Program-made: the position numbers and the translations under genes
Assembly (NCBI GenBank): GCA_050633205.1
Contig: JBOEGA010000011.1
Coordinates: forward strand, 1 to 43,238
Length of the DNA: 43,238 bases
Source: CBDHHC01 sp050633205
GTDB lineage: Bacteria; Pseudomonadota; Alphaproteobacteria; Rhizobiales; CBDHHC01
Reading direction: 5' to 3'
The notes under the pieces: model-generated
The model's database searches: none
The model's input: the letters and a program-made list of their open reading frames with translations, nothing else
What the model was told of the DNA's origin: nothing
Shown: piece after piece, positions 6,626-14,433 of the stretch
Position numbering within the stretch: position 1 is the stretch's first letter
Layout of the letters: every line of letters starts with the position of its first letter

Positions 6626-7126
6626 TCAGGCTGCCCTGTCGTTTCTTGAAATTTCATTCACCTGACGCAGGTTCTGCAATACCTGCAGGCAGGCTCCGGC
6701 AGCTTCTTTTCCCTTAACTGTAAAATGATCAAAGAAAAAATCATGATGTTGTTTGTTATCATGGAAGTGATGAGGCGTCAGAACAACTGATAGAACTGGC
6801 ACATTGGTATCCAGCATAACACGCATAAGCCCGTCAATAACGCTCGAGGCAACAAAGTCATGCCTGTAAATACCGCCATCAATGACAAATCCGCATCCGA
6901 CTATAACGGAATACTGCCCGGTCATTGCCAGCATTTTAGCCTGCAGTGGAATTTCAAGAGCGCCAGGTACATCAAAAATATCAATCCGGTCTTTGGGAAT
7001 ATCAGCAGAAGCAAGCTCGTCTATAAAAGACAGTCGTGCCTGTTCAACAATATCTGCATGCCATCCGGCCTGAATAAACGCTATCCGCCCATCGGCAGAG
7101 GAAATAGGTGTGATTGTCTGATTCAT
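6626..7126 (-). CDS. ribH2: 6,7-dimethyl-8-ribityllumazine synthase, type 2
   Basis: A 166-residue lumazine synthase. It condenses 5-amino-6-ribitylaminouracil with 3,4-dihydroxy-2-butanone 4-phosphate, the penultimate step of riboflavin synthesis. The type 2 (decameric, Brucella/Mesorhizobium RibH2) form is recognisable from FVIDGGIYRHDFVASSVIDG and VPVLSVVLTPHHFHD, where type 1 enzymes have GETTHFEYV and VLTTDT. Residues 16-24 (AFIQAGWHA) form the substrate-side N-terminal strand. The ATG has GAGG seven bases before it. It stands alone, not in a rib operon, and is controlled by the FMN riboswitch at 7243-7387. A second, riboswitch-free ribH in the main rib operon is expected elsewhere in the genome. 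Confidence 0.95.
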   Translation of the reverse strand: MNQTITPISSADGRIAFIQAGWHADIVEQARLSFIDELASADIPKDRIDIFDVPGALEIPLQAKMLAMTGQYSVIVGCGFVIDGGIYRHDFVASSVIDGLMRVMLDTNVPVLSVVLTPHHFHDNKQHHDFFFDHFTVKGKEAAGACLQVLQNLRQVNEISRNDRAA

Positions 7127-7242
7127 GGTTAGTCCTCAATAAAATATTTCACCAGAATCAGGGCTTGAGAGACAATGTACACGCATGAAAGATCAGTCCA
7201 GAACTGGCCGCAGCCAGTCAAAAACGTCAATGCGTATATCAA

Positions 7243-7387
7243 TATTCTCTTTCATCCGGACTATAACCGTCGGCTCTGGAATCTCACCAGATCTGCTGGA
7301 CCCTTTTGCTGACACAAAAGGCGCTCGCGGGCTTACAGTTAAAAACTGCTCACCGCCGGTGGGGACTTTCACCCCGCCCTGAGAATA
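7243..7387 (-). ncRNA. FMN riboswitch (RFN element)
   Basis: On the minus strand this has all the conserved FMN-aptamer blocks: AGGGCGGGGTGAAAGTCCCC, ACCGGCGGTGAGC, AAGCCCGCGAGCG, CAGATCTGGTGAGATTCCAG, GAGCCGACGGTTATAGTCCG and GATGAAAGAGAATA. The closing helix P1 is TATTCTC/GAGAATA. The ribH start is 117 bases further on. Between them is the hairpin ACTGGC-TGCG-GCCAGT (on the minus strand, at 7203-7218), with no T-run after it, so control could be at translation. FMN binding is expected to switch ribH off. Confidence 0.97.
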
Positions 7388-7392
7388 TGCGT

Positions 7393-7421
7393 ATAATAAA
7401 GCCTGAATAAATATTAGGCAA
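7393..7421 (-). promoter_or_regulatory. sigma-70-type promoter of the ribH riboswitch transcript
   Basis: On the minus strand TTGCCT (7416-7421) and TATTAT (7393-7398) are separated by 17 bases. The expected start point, near 7386, coincides with the first base of the riboswitch P1 helix, which supports the call. A 6-bp hairpin AGCGGC/GCCGCT lies at 7421-7437, overlapping the edge of the -35 box. Confidence 0.65.
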
Positions 7422-7598
7422 GCGGCTTACTGCCGCTGGTAATTGTTCCCTGCCAGACAAAATAAGTTTACCATGATTGCCCTATTAAACCCTCAAATTT
7501 ATATTGGGGTAAATTAGTACGAATCGTTGAATATTAGTGTGTGTATTGGGAAGCTGCATGGTCGAATATATCCTACAAGGTTACTCAGGGAGCCACGG

Positions 7599-8243
7599 AT
7601 GAAGAAGCTGATATTATTCATAATAGCCCTTATTTCTATTCAGAGTGAAGTTTGGGCAGCAGAAGTGAAACACCTGGCTTTAAATAAAAAGCTTTCGGAA
7701 ATAGCAAAGAATGCTGAACAGGAGTGGAAAAAGAAGAGGAGCCCTTTGGCTTTTGCAGACGGTGCGGTCGTAAGCAGTTGCGAGGCATATAAGGGAGAGA
7801 AAGCGCAGTCTACTCTTGATGAAGCAGCTGAAAATATGAAAGTAAAAAAGGATTATCTGATTTGTGATGCTTTGGCGCTTTTGGGCTTTAAGTTTCATGT
7901 CGAAGCAGGCCATCAAATTAGATACGGAGAAATAATTGCAGAGAAACTGAAGCTTGATGAACTGGCTTCTTCTCCGGCAAGTGCTAATCAAAAAAACGCA
8001 ACTCTGAATCAGTTGAAGCCTGAAGGTCTGTTCATTGAAGCAACTTCGACTGGTTTTAAAACAGATAGTTGGAATTATAATATTGAGGTTGTTGCCATTA
8101 CGGATGCAAATGGCAATGGAAAACCTGATTGGGTTTTATGGTTTAGTGATGAGGATCAGGAAGAGTCTTCTGTCAGTTTTGAGACATACATAATATATGA
8201 TGTCTCGGAAAAAGCAAAATTGCTGACTGCTAGTAAATACTGA
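7599..8243 (+). CDS. periplasmic protein of unknown function
   Basis: A 214-residue protein starting at the ATG at 7599, with GGGAG six bases before it. An in-frame start 72 bases upstream would put non-signal sequence before the signal peptide and is not favoured. Residues 1-20 are a signal peptide ending VWA. The mature part is Lys/Glu-rich and helical up to about residue 135, with two cysteines. Near residue 170 it has ITDANGNGKPDWVLWFSDED, an Asp/Asn-rich loop like calcium-binding loops in periplasmic proteins. I do not recognise the family. It is transcribed divergently from ribH. Confidence 0.7.
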   Translation: MKKLILFIIALISIQSEVWAAEVKHLALNKKLSEIAKNAEQEWKKKRSPLAFADGAVVSSCEAYKGEKAQSTLDEAAENMKVKKDYLICDALALLGFKFHVEAGHQIRYGEIIAEKLKLDELASSPASANQKNATLNQLKPEGLFIEATSTGFKTDSWNYNIEVVAITDANGNGKPDWVLWFSDEDQEESSVSFETYIIYDVSEKAKLLTASKY

Positions 8244-8252
8244 AGCAATAAG

Positions 8253-8292
8253 CTCCGGGTCGATTATAGTACTATTCTTCCGGAGTCTTTTT
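8253..8292 (+). terminator. candidate terminator
   Basis: CTCCGG (8253-8258) and CCGGAG (8280-8285) enclose a 21-base loop that contains the palindrome ATAGTACTAT. A T-rich run (TCTTTTT) follows directly. It fits termination of the periplasmic protein gene that ends at 8243. Confidence 0.55.
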
Positions 8293-8377
8293 ATTATTTG
8301 AGGTTGGGTCTTTCTCTTACCATATTGATAACATACCATAGATATAGTTGCTAACATCAAAAATATCTATGGTATAA

Positions 8378-8947
8378 ATGAACCTGAATGACAGTATCTC
8401 GCCTGCCATAATTAGTTCCGTTAAAAATGAATTAGATGATACCGAAGAAATACTCTATATAGAACAGCCAGTTGGGCATAGATTTAGATTGAGCCTGTTA
8501 TGGGATTATAATGCCGCTTTGGTATACCTTTCCCTGCTCTTTTTTATTGTAAACTGGAAAAGCATTCAAACTGACATAGGTTACAAAGTAATTGCCTCAA
8601 TGTTCCTTGGTGGAACAATGTTTGTAGTATCAATTGCAGTTATCATATGGTTGAATGCCAGACGTACTGTTTATGTGGTAACCAGCAAGCGTGCAATGAT
8701 AATGCATCTGCATAATGATCATACACATGTAATGAGCTTTACACCGGAGCAGATTAACATACGTATTATAAATGAGGATCTGACAGGTGCTGGAGACCTG
8801 TTTTTTTGTAAAGAAGCAAGGTCAGACGTAAACGGAAAATCAGTTCAGGAGCTATATGGTTTTAACTCTGTTCCCGATATAAAAAAATTGGAAACTGCTC
8901 TGAACTTGCTGGCTCCACAGCCAGCCTGGGACTCTGACACTATGTAA
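8378..8947 (+). CDS. membrane protein with PH-like C-terminal domain
   Basis: A 189-residue protein. A soluble N-terminus with DDTEEILYIEQPVGHRFRLS is followed by two membrane helices (about residues 48-63 and 74-93). The C-terminal part starts ARRTVYVVTSKRAMIMH, a beta pattern like the bacterial PH domains found after membrane helices (YxVTxxRxxi). The function is unknown. The ribosome site is weak. Its last eight bases overlap the end of the convergent oxidoreductase gene. Confidence 0.65.
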   Translation: MNLNDSISPAIISSVKNELDDTEEILYIEQPVGHRFRLSLLWDYNAALVYLSLLFFIVNWKSIQTDIGYKVIASMFLGGTMFVVSIAVIIWLNARRTVYVVTSKRAMIMHLHNDHTHVMSFTPEQINIRIINEDLTGAGDLFFCKEARSDVNGKSVQELYGFNSVPDIKKLETALNLLAPQPAWDSDTM

Positions 8948-11129
8948 GCTCAACCTGAACAGGAATACTCTTAAACCCTGGGGTTTTGCTTCTATGATCA
9001 ACGGCAGTCCCACACAGAACATTAGCCTCAGGAAAATATGCCATCATATTTCCTGCAGGCAGGTCAAAGGGATAAACTCTAACCTGCTCCATTTTTCCAA
9101 ACTCTGAAACAAGATCAATGTTCTGTTTATCACTGATCCCCAGTTTCTGTATATCCTGAGAGTTCATCATCACACACCAGCGGGTATCAGTCTGTCGATA
9201 ACTGTCTGTTTCCTCATAGATTATTGTATTAAACTGCCCCTCACTGCGAACAGTTGTCAGAATATAGGGAAACTGCTCCGGCTCCCTTTTAATATTCGGA
9301 ATTTCATAAACTTTGAAATGGGCCCGCCCGTCAGAGGTCATAAAGGTCTGTTCATGCATCACCCGGTTACGAACATGAAACTCCTGCTTTGCAACATCTA
9401 TGTCAGCCAGTTCCTCCATACCCGGAACTGTTTGTGCGATTGCTTCACGAACATGGCTGTGAGCTTTAAAACTCTGAAAATTTACAGGATCATTACCCGG
9501 CATTCGGGAACCAAGGTCACACAGGATATCACTCTCAGGCCGAACATCCGGAAGTCTTTCTATGCCCCCATCGCTCAATCGCACGAAATTAAACATGGAT
9601 TCCTGCGTTGTTGGCTGCCACTCCTCATCACGGGCAGTAACAGGAAGCACAATGCATTCCTCGTCAACACCATGAATATGCCCCTGATTTAAAGTCGTCG
9701 TTAAAAACAACTTGAAACCAATCTTGTTCAAGGCATCAGCAGACCACTGACTATCAGGAGATGCTCCATAAAGATTTCCTCCCATAAGCAGTGCAGCATC
9801 AATTTCCCCTCTGCGAGCTGCCTCAAGAGAAGCCATAGTATCAAAGCCGGGAGTTCTGGTGAGATTAATACCAAGTGTATTTTCCATCTTCTGAAAAATC
9901 TCTTCGGCCAGTACAGGCTTAACTCCGATAGTCCCTATGCCCTGCACATTACTATGCCCCCGTAACGGCAGTAATCCTGAAAACCTCTTACCAACCATTC
10001 CCCTCAGCAGTGCAAGATTGGAAATATATTCAATATTCTCAACCCCATGCAGATGGTGTGTCATCCCCATCCCCCAGGCAAAAACACTATTATTTGACTG
10101 TTTGTAAAGCCTGGCGACCTGCTCAATATCTTCTCGTAAAACTCCGCAGATTTTTGTTATCTCATCCCAGCCAATACTGGTGATATCAGCTCTGAATGCT
10201 TCAAACCCTGTAGTCTTTTCTGAAATAAATGTGCTGTCTTCCCCTCCCATCTCAAGCAGAGCTTTTGCAATCCCTTTGAAAAGTGCAATGTCGGAACCCA
10301 CTCGTGGCTGTAAATAGGCTGAGGCAATCGGACTTCCCCCGGTAAGCATGGACTTGGGGCTTTTCGGCACTGCAAACCTGACAAGGCCAGGTTCCTTTGC
10401 CGGGTTAATAACAATAACCTGTCCGCCACGTTCTCTGCAGGCTTTCAGCATGTGAATAAAACGCGGATGGTTTGAAGACGGATTGGCACCAATAACAAAT
10501 ATCAGATCGCACCCTGTCAGGTCTTCCAGTTCTACTGTAGAAGTCCCGGTCCCAATCGTAGCACCAAGCGCAACACTGGTTGCCTGATGGCAGTAATAGG
10601 AGCAGTTATTGACATTATTCGTACCGTACACCCGTGCAAGCAGTTGAAGAATAAAACCTGCTTCATTGGATGACCTGCCCGATGAATAGAAAAAGCTTCT
10701 ATTCGGCTCAGTCGCGGTAAATCTGTCAGCAGAAATTTGTAAAGCCTTGTCCCAATCAATAATTTCATAATGATCAGCACCTGCTGCCTTGTAGATAGGA
10801 TTACCCAGACGCCCTAGATGCTCCAGCTCATTAGCAGATAATTCTCTCAGGTCTTCAATCGAATGCTCAAAGATTTCTTCAGGAATAGCCGGCTGAATAT
10901 CGGTAGACTGAGCCTGTACGCTTTTGTTGCAGACAGATGGAAATTCATGAAGTTCATTCGTCATGCCACCATTCTGTCCGCCCATGCCGTAAGCACATGC
11001 TTTGCAGGTATTTTTCGAGTTCAGCGCTTTAGCTGAATTGATAAGCCCGATACGTTGCACTGTCCGCAATGTATAGAGAACTTTTTTTGCTCCCCCACCT
11101 ATAGGCATATTCCGGCTATGATCTGTCAT
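8940..11129 (-). CDS. YdeP/FdhF-like molybdopterin oxidoreductase
   Basis: A 729-residue molybdopterin-guanine-dinucleotide enzyme of the FdhF/YdeP branch of the DMSO reductase superfamily. The N-terminus holds C42, C45 and C67, possible iron-sulfur ligands. The segment GTNNVNNCSYYCHQ (residues 169-182) aligns with the FdhF active site and puts C180 where FdhF has selenocysteine. Later come LIFVIGANPSSNHPRF, VFAWGMGMTHHLHGVEN and a C-terminal MopB domain (VMMNSQDIQKLGI). YdeP relatives are linked to acid resistance in Escherichia coli, but the reaction is unknown. No Fdh electron-transfer subunits or accessory genes are next to it. A hairpin AATACT/AGTATT (11161-11181) lies upstream, after the VanX-like gene. 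Confidence 0.88.
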   Translation of the reverse strand: MTDHSRNMPIGGGAKKVLYTLRTVQRIGLINSAKALNSKNTCKACAYGMGGQNGGMTNELHEFPSVCNKSVQAQSTDIQPAIPEEIFEHSIEDLRELSANELEHLGRLGNPIYKAAGADHYEIIDWDKALQISADRFTATEPNRSFFYSSGRSSNEAGFILQLLARVYGTNNVNNCSYYCHQATSVALGATIGTGTSTVELEDLTGCDLIFVIGANPSSNHPRFIHMLKACRERGGQVIVINPAKEPGLVRFAVPKSPKSMLTGGSPIASAYLQPRVGSDIALFKGIAKALLEMGGEDSTFISEKTTGFEAFRADITSIGWDEITKICGVLREDIEQVARLYKQSNNSVFAWGMGMTHHLHGVENIEYISNLALLRGMVGKRFSGLLPLRGHSNVQGIGTIGVKPVLAEEIFQKMENTLGINLTRTPGFDTMASLEAARRGEIDAALLMGGNLYGASPDSQWSADALNKIGFKLFLTTTLNQGHIHGVDEECIVLPVTARDEEWQPTTQESMFNFVRLSDGGIERLPDVRPESDILCDLGSRMPGNDPVNFQSFKAHSHVREAIAQTVPGMEELADIDVAKQEFHVRNRVMHEQTFMTSDGRAHFKVYEIPNIKREPEQFPYILTTVRSEGQFNTIIYEETDSYRQTDTRWCVMMNSQDIQKLGISDKQNIDLVSEFGKMEQVRVYPFDLPAGNMMAYFPEANVLCGTAVDHRSKTPGFKSIPVQVELT

Positions 11130-11211
11130 GGTAATTCCGCTGTTGGGATCTCAGACTTGCAATACTGTAAAATATAGTATTATCGACCAGCTAGAAACAG
11201 AAAAGAAATAC

Positions 11212-12012
11212 CTATTTCCAGAACGAGAAAAATGGAGCTTTGTGTTTAACAATTATAAAATCATGATACTTGGTATAACCATCAGCATTTAGGGTGAAAT
11301 GCCACCATTCCTTGGAATAATTTTCAAAGCCTTCTTTTTTCATAGCTGTCAGCAGCAGGTTTCGTAACTGCTTTTGCCTGTCACTGATATTGTCGTTAAA
11401 CGTATGACTGCGCTCATCAAAACAGTCCCACGCAGTTCCCATATCAACCGAATTGTCAGGCTGTCTTTCACTCTGCGGCGCATTACATGGGCCATGTTTT
11501 GCGTTGCTCAGAGAGGTAGTGAACGGGCTCGGGTGAGGAACAATCGTCAAATCAACCGCAATTCCCTTTGAATGCGCAGAGGGGCGGGCAATATAACCCC
11601 GGGCAAACAATTCCTTTTTTCGCAAAGAGGGGTAATATAATTTGGTATATTCGCTTTCAAGATTACTGCGCGCCCATTTAACAAAAGCCCTTACTGCTCT
11701 TCTCGGGCGATAACAGTCGTAGACCTTGAGTGAAAAACCCTGAGGTTTTAAGCGGTCCTGAACTCGCTTTAAAGCCTTTGCTACAGGGATGGCCAGAATA
11801 CATTCCGCAGCATCGTAGCCCGGCAGAGGCTGACCTGTAAAATTCTGGGCACTGGCATAACGGATATCTTGATGAATTGTCGGAGCCACATCCCTCAGGT
11901 AAGTAAAATTTTTCGGAATTTCATCATCTGCCAGCGCTGTCGTACAAGTTGAGATTAAAAGTGTAAGCGCTTTTACGAGTACAATAGCCCCTGACCACAA
12001 ATAGTTATTCAT
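11212..12012 (-). CDS. D-alanyl-D-alanine dipeptidase (VanX/DdpX-like, M15D)
   Basis: A 266-residue secreted or periplasmic zinc dipeptidase that splits D-Ala-D-Ala. The zinc and catalytic motifs are present: SAHSKGIAVDL (H and D ligands, about residues 147 and 154) and KEWWHF (catalytic Glu and His ligand). Other family marks are VYDCYRPRRAV and VDMGTAWDCFDE. The chosen start is the ATG at 12012, which gives a clean signal peptide ending ALA. The longer frame starts at TTG (12063), lacks a ribosome site and puts charged sequence first. No vancomycin-resistance partner genes are near, so recycling of cell-wall D-Ala-D-Ala is more likely than resistance. Confidence 0.9.
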   Translation of the reverse strand: MNNYLWSGAIVLVKALTLLISTCTTALADDEIPKNFTYLRDVAPTIHQDIRYASAQNFTGQPLPGYDAAECILAIPVAKALKRVQDRLKPQGFSLKVYDCYRPRRAVRAFVKWARSNLESEYTKLYYPSLRKKELFARGYIARPSAHSKGIAVDLTIVPHPSPFTTSLSNAKHGPCNAPQSERQPDNSVDMGTAWDCFDERSHTFNDNISDRQKQLRNLLLTAMKKEGFENYSKEWWHFTLNADGYTKYHDFIIVKHKAPFFSFWK

Positions 12013-12946
12013 ACTGAAACGTAACTTCCCGGAACTATTTGTCCTGTATAATAATTTTTTCAAAGTCTTGTTACATCGACTCCGCCCAGTTTTTGCAATC
12101 CTTTTATCAGAAATGTGTGGTCAATATGGTTAGGCGCGACTTTGGGAAAAACTTTTTATATCCATACTGCCAGATGCTTACTTTTAGGTATTAAATAACA
12201 ACAAAATGCCAATTTCAGTATAAATCATTTCAAGAATCGCTGAAAATTGTATATGGTGTAACAAGTTTGTAATTCACTTGTTCAGGTAGAGCTTCTTTTA
12301 TTTAGGAAGCCTTTATTCATGTCTCGGAAAAAACGTCAATAGTCAGTATTCCCCGCATTCACTCATGAGGTGAAAACAAATTGAAACATATATGTTTTTG
12401 AGGTGAGGTTTTACTTTTTTTGTGGCTATTGATTTTATGTCACAATGAAGAAAATGCGGTCATATTAGTATGCTGGCTTGAATACAGGCTTTTGCGTTTT
12501 TCATATTGGTTCTATCGTAGTTTTTGTTTGTAAGGTTGTTTCCTGAAAATGATTGTTTTTCAGTGCGTTATCTTTTGAATTCTGTTTGGTATGCTTCAAA
12601 AATTCGTGTGGAATGAGTTCTTTATAACCATGTTTTGCATGCTGTATGCACAGGATATCAACATCAGGGAAGCTTTCGGTGTTCGTCTTTGCTAATGTTA
12701 GTTGCCCTAATTTAGACATCCGCTTGATGCAATCGTAATGGGGTCGAGGTTGTAAGTTTCTTGTAGTTCATGCATTGCATTTGCTATATATAACTGGAAC
12801 ATAGTTGTCGGGGTTTATATATCAGCTTAGCGTCTAATATCGCGCGACAGTTCGTTGTGGTCCTCTGCGTATAGGCTTTTGAGGGTTGGCGGTGATTAAA
12901 GTTCAGCACATAGCTGAAATAATCTTTTGGTCAAAATAAATATAAC
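12013..12946. other. 934-base AT-rich intergenic region upstream of tolC
   Basis: This divergent space between the VanX-like gene and tolC is unusually long. It holds a perfect palindrome AAACATATATGTTT at 12384-12397 and an inverted repeat AACAAGT/ACTTGTT at 12260-12282. The only frame of note is 12501-12719 on the minus strand (72 codons), which has no ribosome site and no protein features. Base composition is more AT-rich than the flanking genes. I see no RNA gene I can name. Confidence 0.45.
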
Positions 12947-14341
12947 ATGCAGAAAAGCAGTAAAATATCGATGAGACGGTTTGGGGTAGCACTTGGAAGT
13001 ATGATCTTCTCAGGTCTTTTTGTGCTGCCTGTACAAAACGCGTCCGCTGAGACCTTAAGAGAAGCACTTGCATCAGCCTATCTGAATAATCCTACGCTGG
13101 AAGCTCAGAGAGCAGAGTTGAGGGCTACTGATGAAGAAGTTCCCAAAGCATTATCTGGCCTGCGCCCTAAATTAAAAGCAGAAGCTGAAGCCTCAAAAAG
13201 CTACGGAGATATTTTTACAACTTCATCAATTGATGAGTTGAGCTCTTGGGGTTATTCAATAACGCTTGATCAGCCCGTTTTCAGAGGCTTCCGTACTATC
13301 AATTCTATCAAGCAGGCAAAGGCCAATGTAAGAGCTGGCCGGGAGGATTTGCGCGTTCAGGAACAGGCGGTACTGCAAAGTGCTGTAACGGCTTATGTCA
13401 ATGTCATTAGAGATTTGGCAACCCTGAAATTGCGAAAGGGAAATGTCAATGTACTTGATCAGGAATTGCAGGCAGTAAAAGACAGGTTCCAGTTGGGAAG
13501 TGCAACCCGTACTGATGTATCTCAGGCTAAAGCCCGTAGAGCAGGTGCAAAATCCCAACTTGCGCTGGCAAAATCCAATTTGAAATCCAGTCTGGCTGTT
13601 TATGAGCAGGTTATAGGCCATAAAGCCATCGGATTAAAACAACCATACATCCCGGCAAGCCTTCTGCCAAAAACTCTTGATAGTGCAATTAAGAGAGGGA
13701 TGGCGAAAAACCCTTCAATTCAGGCTGCTATCCATAGAGAAGAAGCCTCTCGTTATTCCATTGACATAATACGTGGAGAATTGTTGCCGGACATTTCGCT
13801 ACAGGCGTCCTATGAGAAAACATATACAGAAGGGCCATTTGGCGATGATGAAGACTTTTCAGTTGTAGCTCGCCTGACGATGCCTTTATATGCTGGAGGT
13901 AACATATCTGCGAGGGAGCGACAGGCCCACCAGGTGAATATTTTCAATCTTGATCAGGTTGAGGTCGCCAGACAACAGATAAAACAGTCTGTAATTGGAG
14001 CATGGGCAAATCTGATTGCTGCAAAAGCTCAATTGCAGTCAAACCTGCAGGCAGTTAAGGCAAATAAAGTTGCTCTTTCTGGTGTTCGTCAGGAAAAAGA
14101 TGTCGGCCAGAGAACACTGCTGTCAGTATTAAATGCTGAACAGGAACTTCTGAACTCTCAGGTTAGTCTGGTACAGACAAAGAGAAATATTGCCGTTGCA
14201 TCCTATGCTTTGTTGCAGGCAATAGGTGAGCTTGACATTCGGAATGTCGGAGCTTCCGTGCAGACCTATAATCCTGAAGAAAACTATGATTCCAGCCTCT
14301 ATAAACTATTTGGTCTCGGAATTGATATGCCAAAGAAGTAG
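12947..14341 (+). CDS. TolC-family outer membrane channel protein
   Basis: A 464-residue outer membrane efflux protein. A signal peptide ends ASA at about residue 34. The mature start ETLREALASAYLNNPTLEAQRAELRATDE is typical of TolC in type I secretion and efflux. Two homologous coiled-coil halves follow (about residues 35-230 and 240-440), including RTDVSQAKARRAGAKSQLA, RLTMPLYAGG and the closing VGQRTLLSVLNAEQELL motif. It works as a trimer with an inner-membrane pump and an adaptor. A possible partner, an RND adaptor and pump, lies 12 kb downstream. No Shine-Dalgarno sequence is obvious. An in-frame ATG at 12971 is an alternative start. Confidence 0.93.
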   Translation: MQKSSKISMRRFGVALGSMIFSGLFVLPVQNASAETLREALASAYLNNPTLEAQRAELRATDEEVPKALSGLRPKLKAEAEASKSYGDIFTTSSIDELSSWGYSITLDQPVFRGFRTINSIKQAKANVRAGREDLRVQEQAVLQSAVTAYVNVIRDLATLKLRKGNVNVLDQELQAVKDRFQLGSATRTDVSQAKARRAGAKSQLALAKSNLKSSLAVYEQVIGHKAIGLKQPYIPASLLPKTLDSAIKRGMAKNPSIQAAIHREEASRYSIDIIRGELLPDISLQASYEKTYTEGPFGDDEDFSVVARLTMPLYAGGNISARERQAHQVNIFNLDQVEVARQQIKQSVIGAWANLIAAKAQLQSNLQAVKANKVALSGVRQEKDVGQRTLLSVLNAEQELLNSQVSLVQTKRNIAVASYALLQAIGELDIRNVGASVQTYNPEENYDSSLYKLFGLGIDMPKK

Positions 14342-14433
14342 GCTTAACTTATTATTGATAATCCTCTTCTCGATCAAACCTGTCCCGTCTGCTATATTAG
14401 CTTTTCTATACTTCCTCTCAAAGGATCATTGCC

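Noticed and set aside
12501..12719. 72-codon frame on the minus strand upstream of tolC
   Set aside because: No Shine-Dalgarno sequence and no recognisable protein features; it lies in an AT-rich intergenic region. Only conservation could rescue it.
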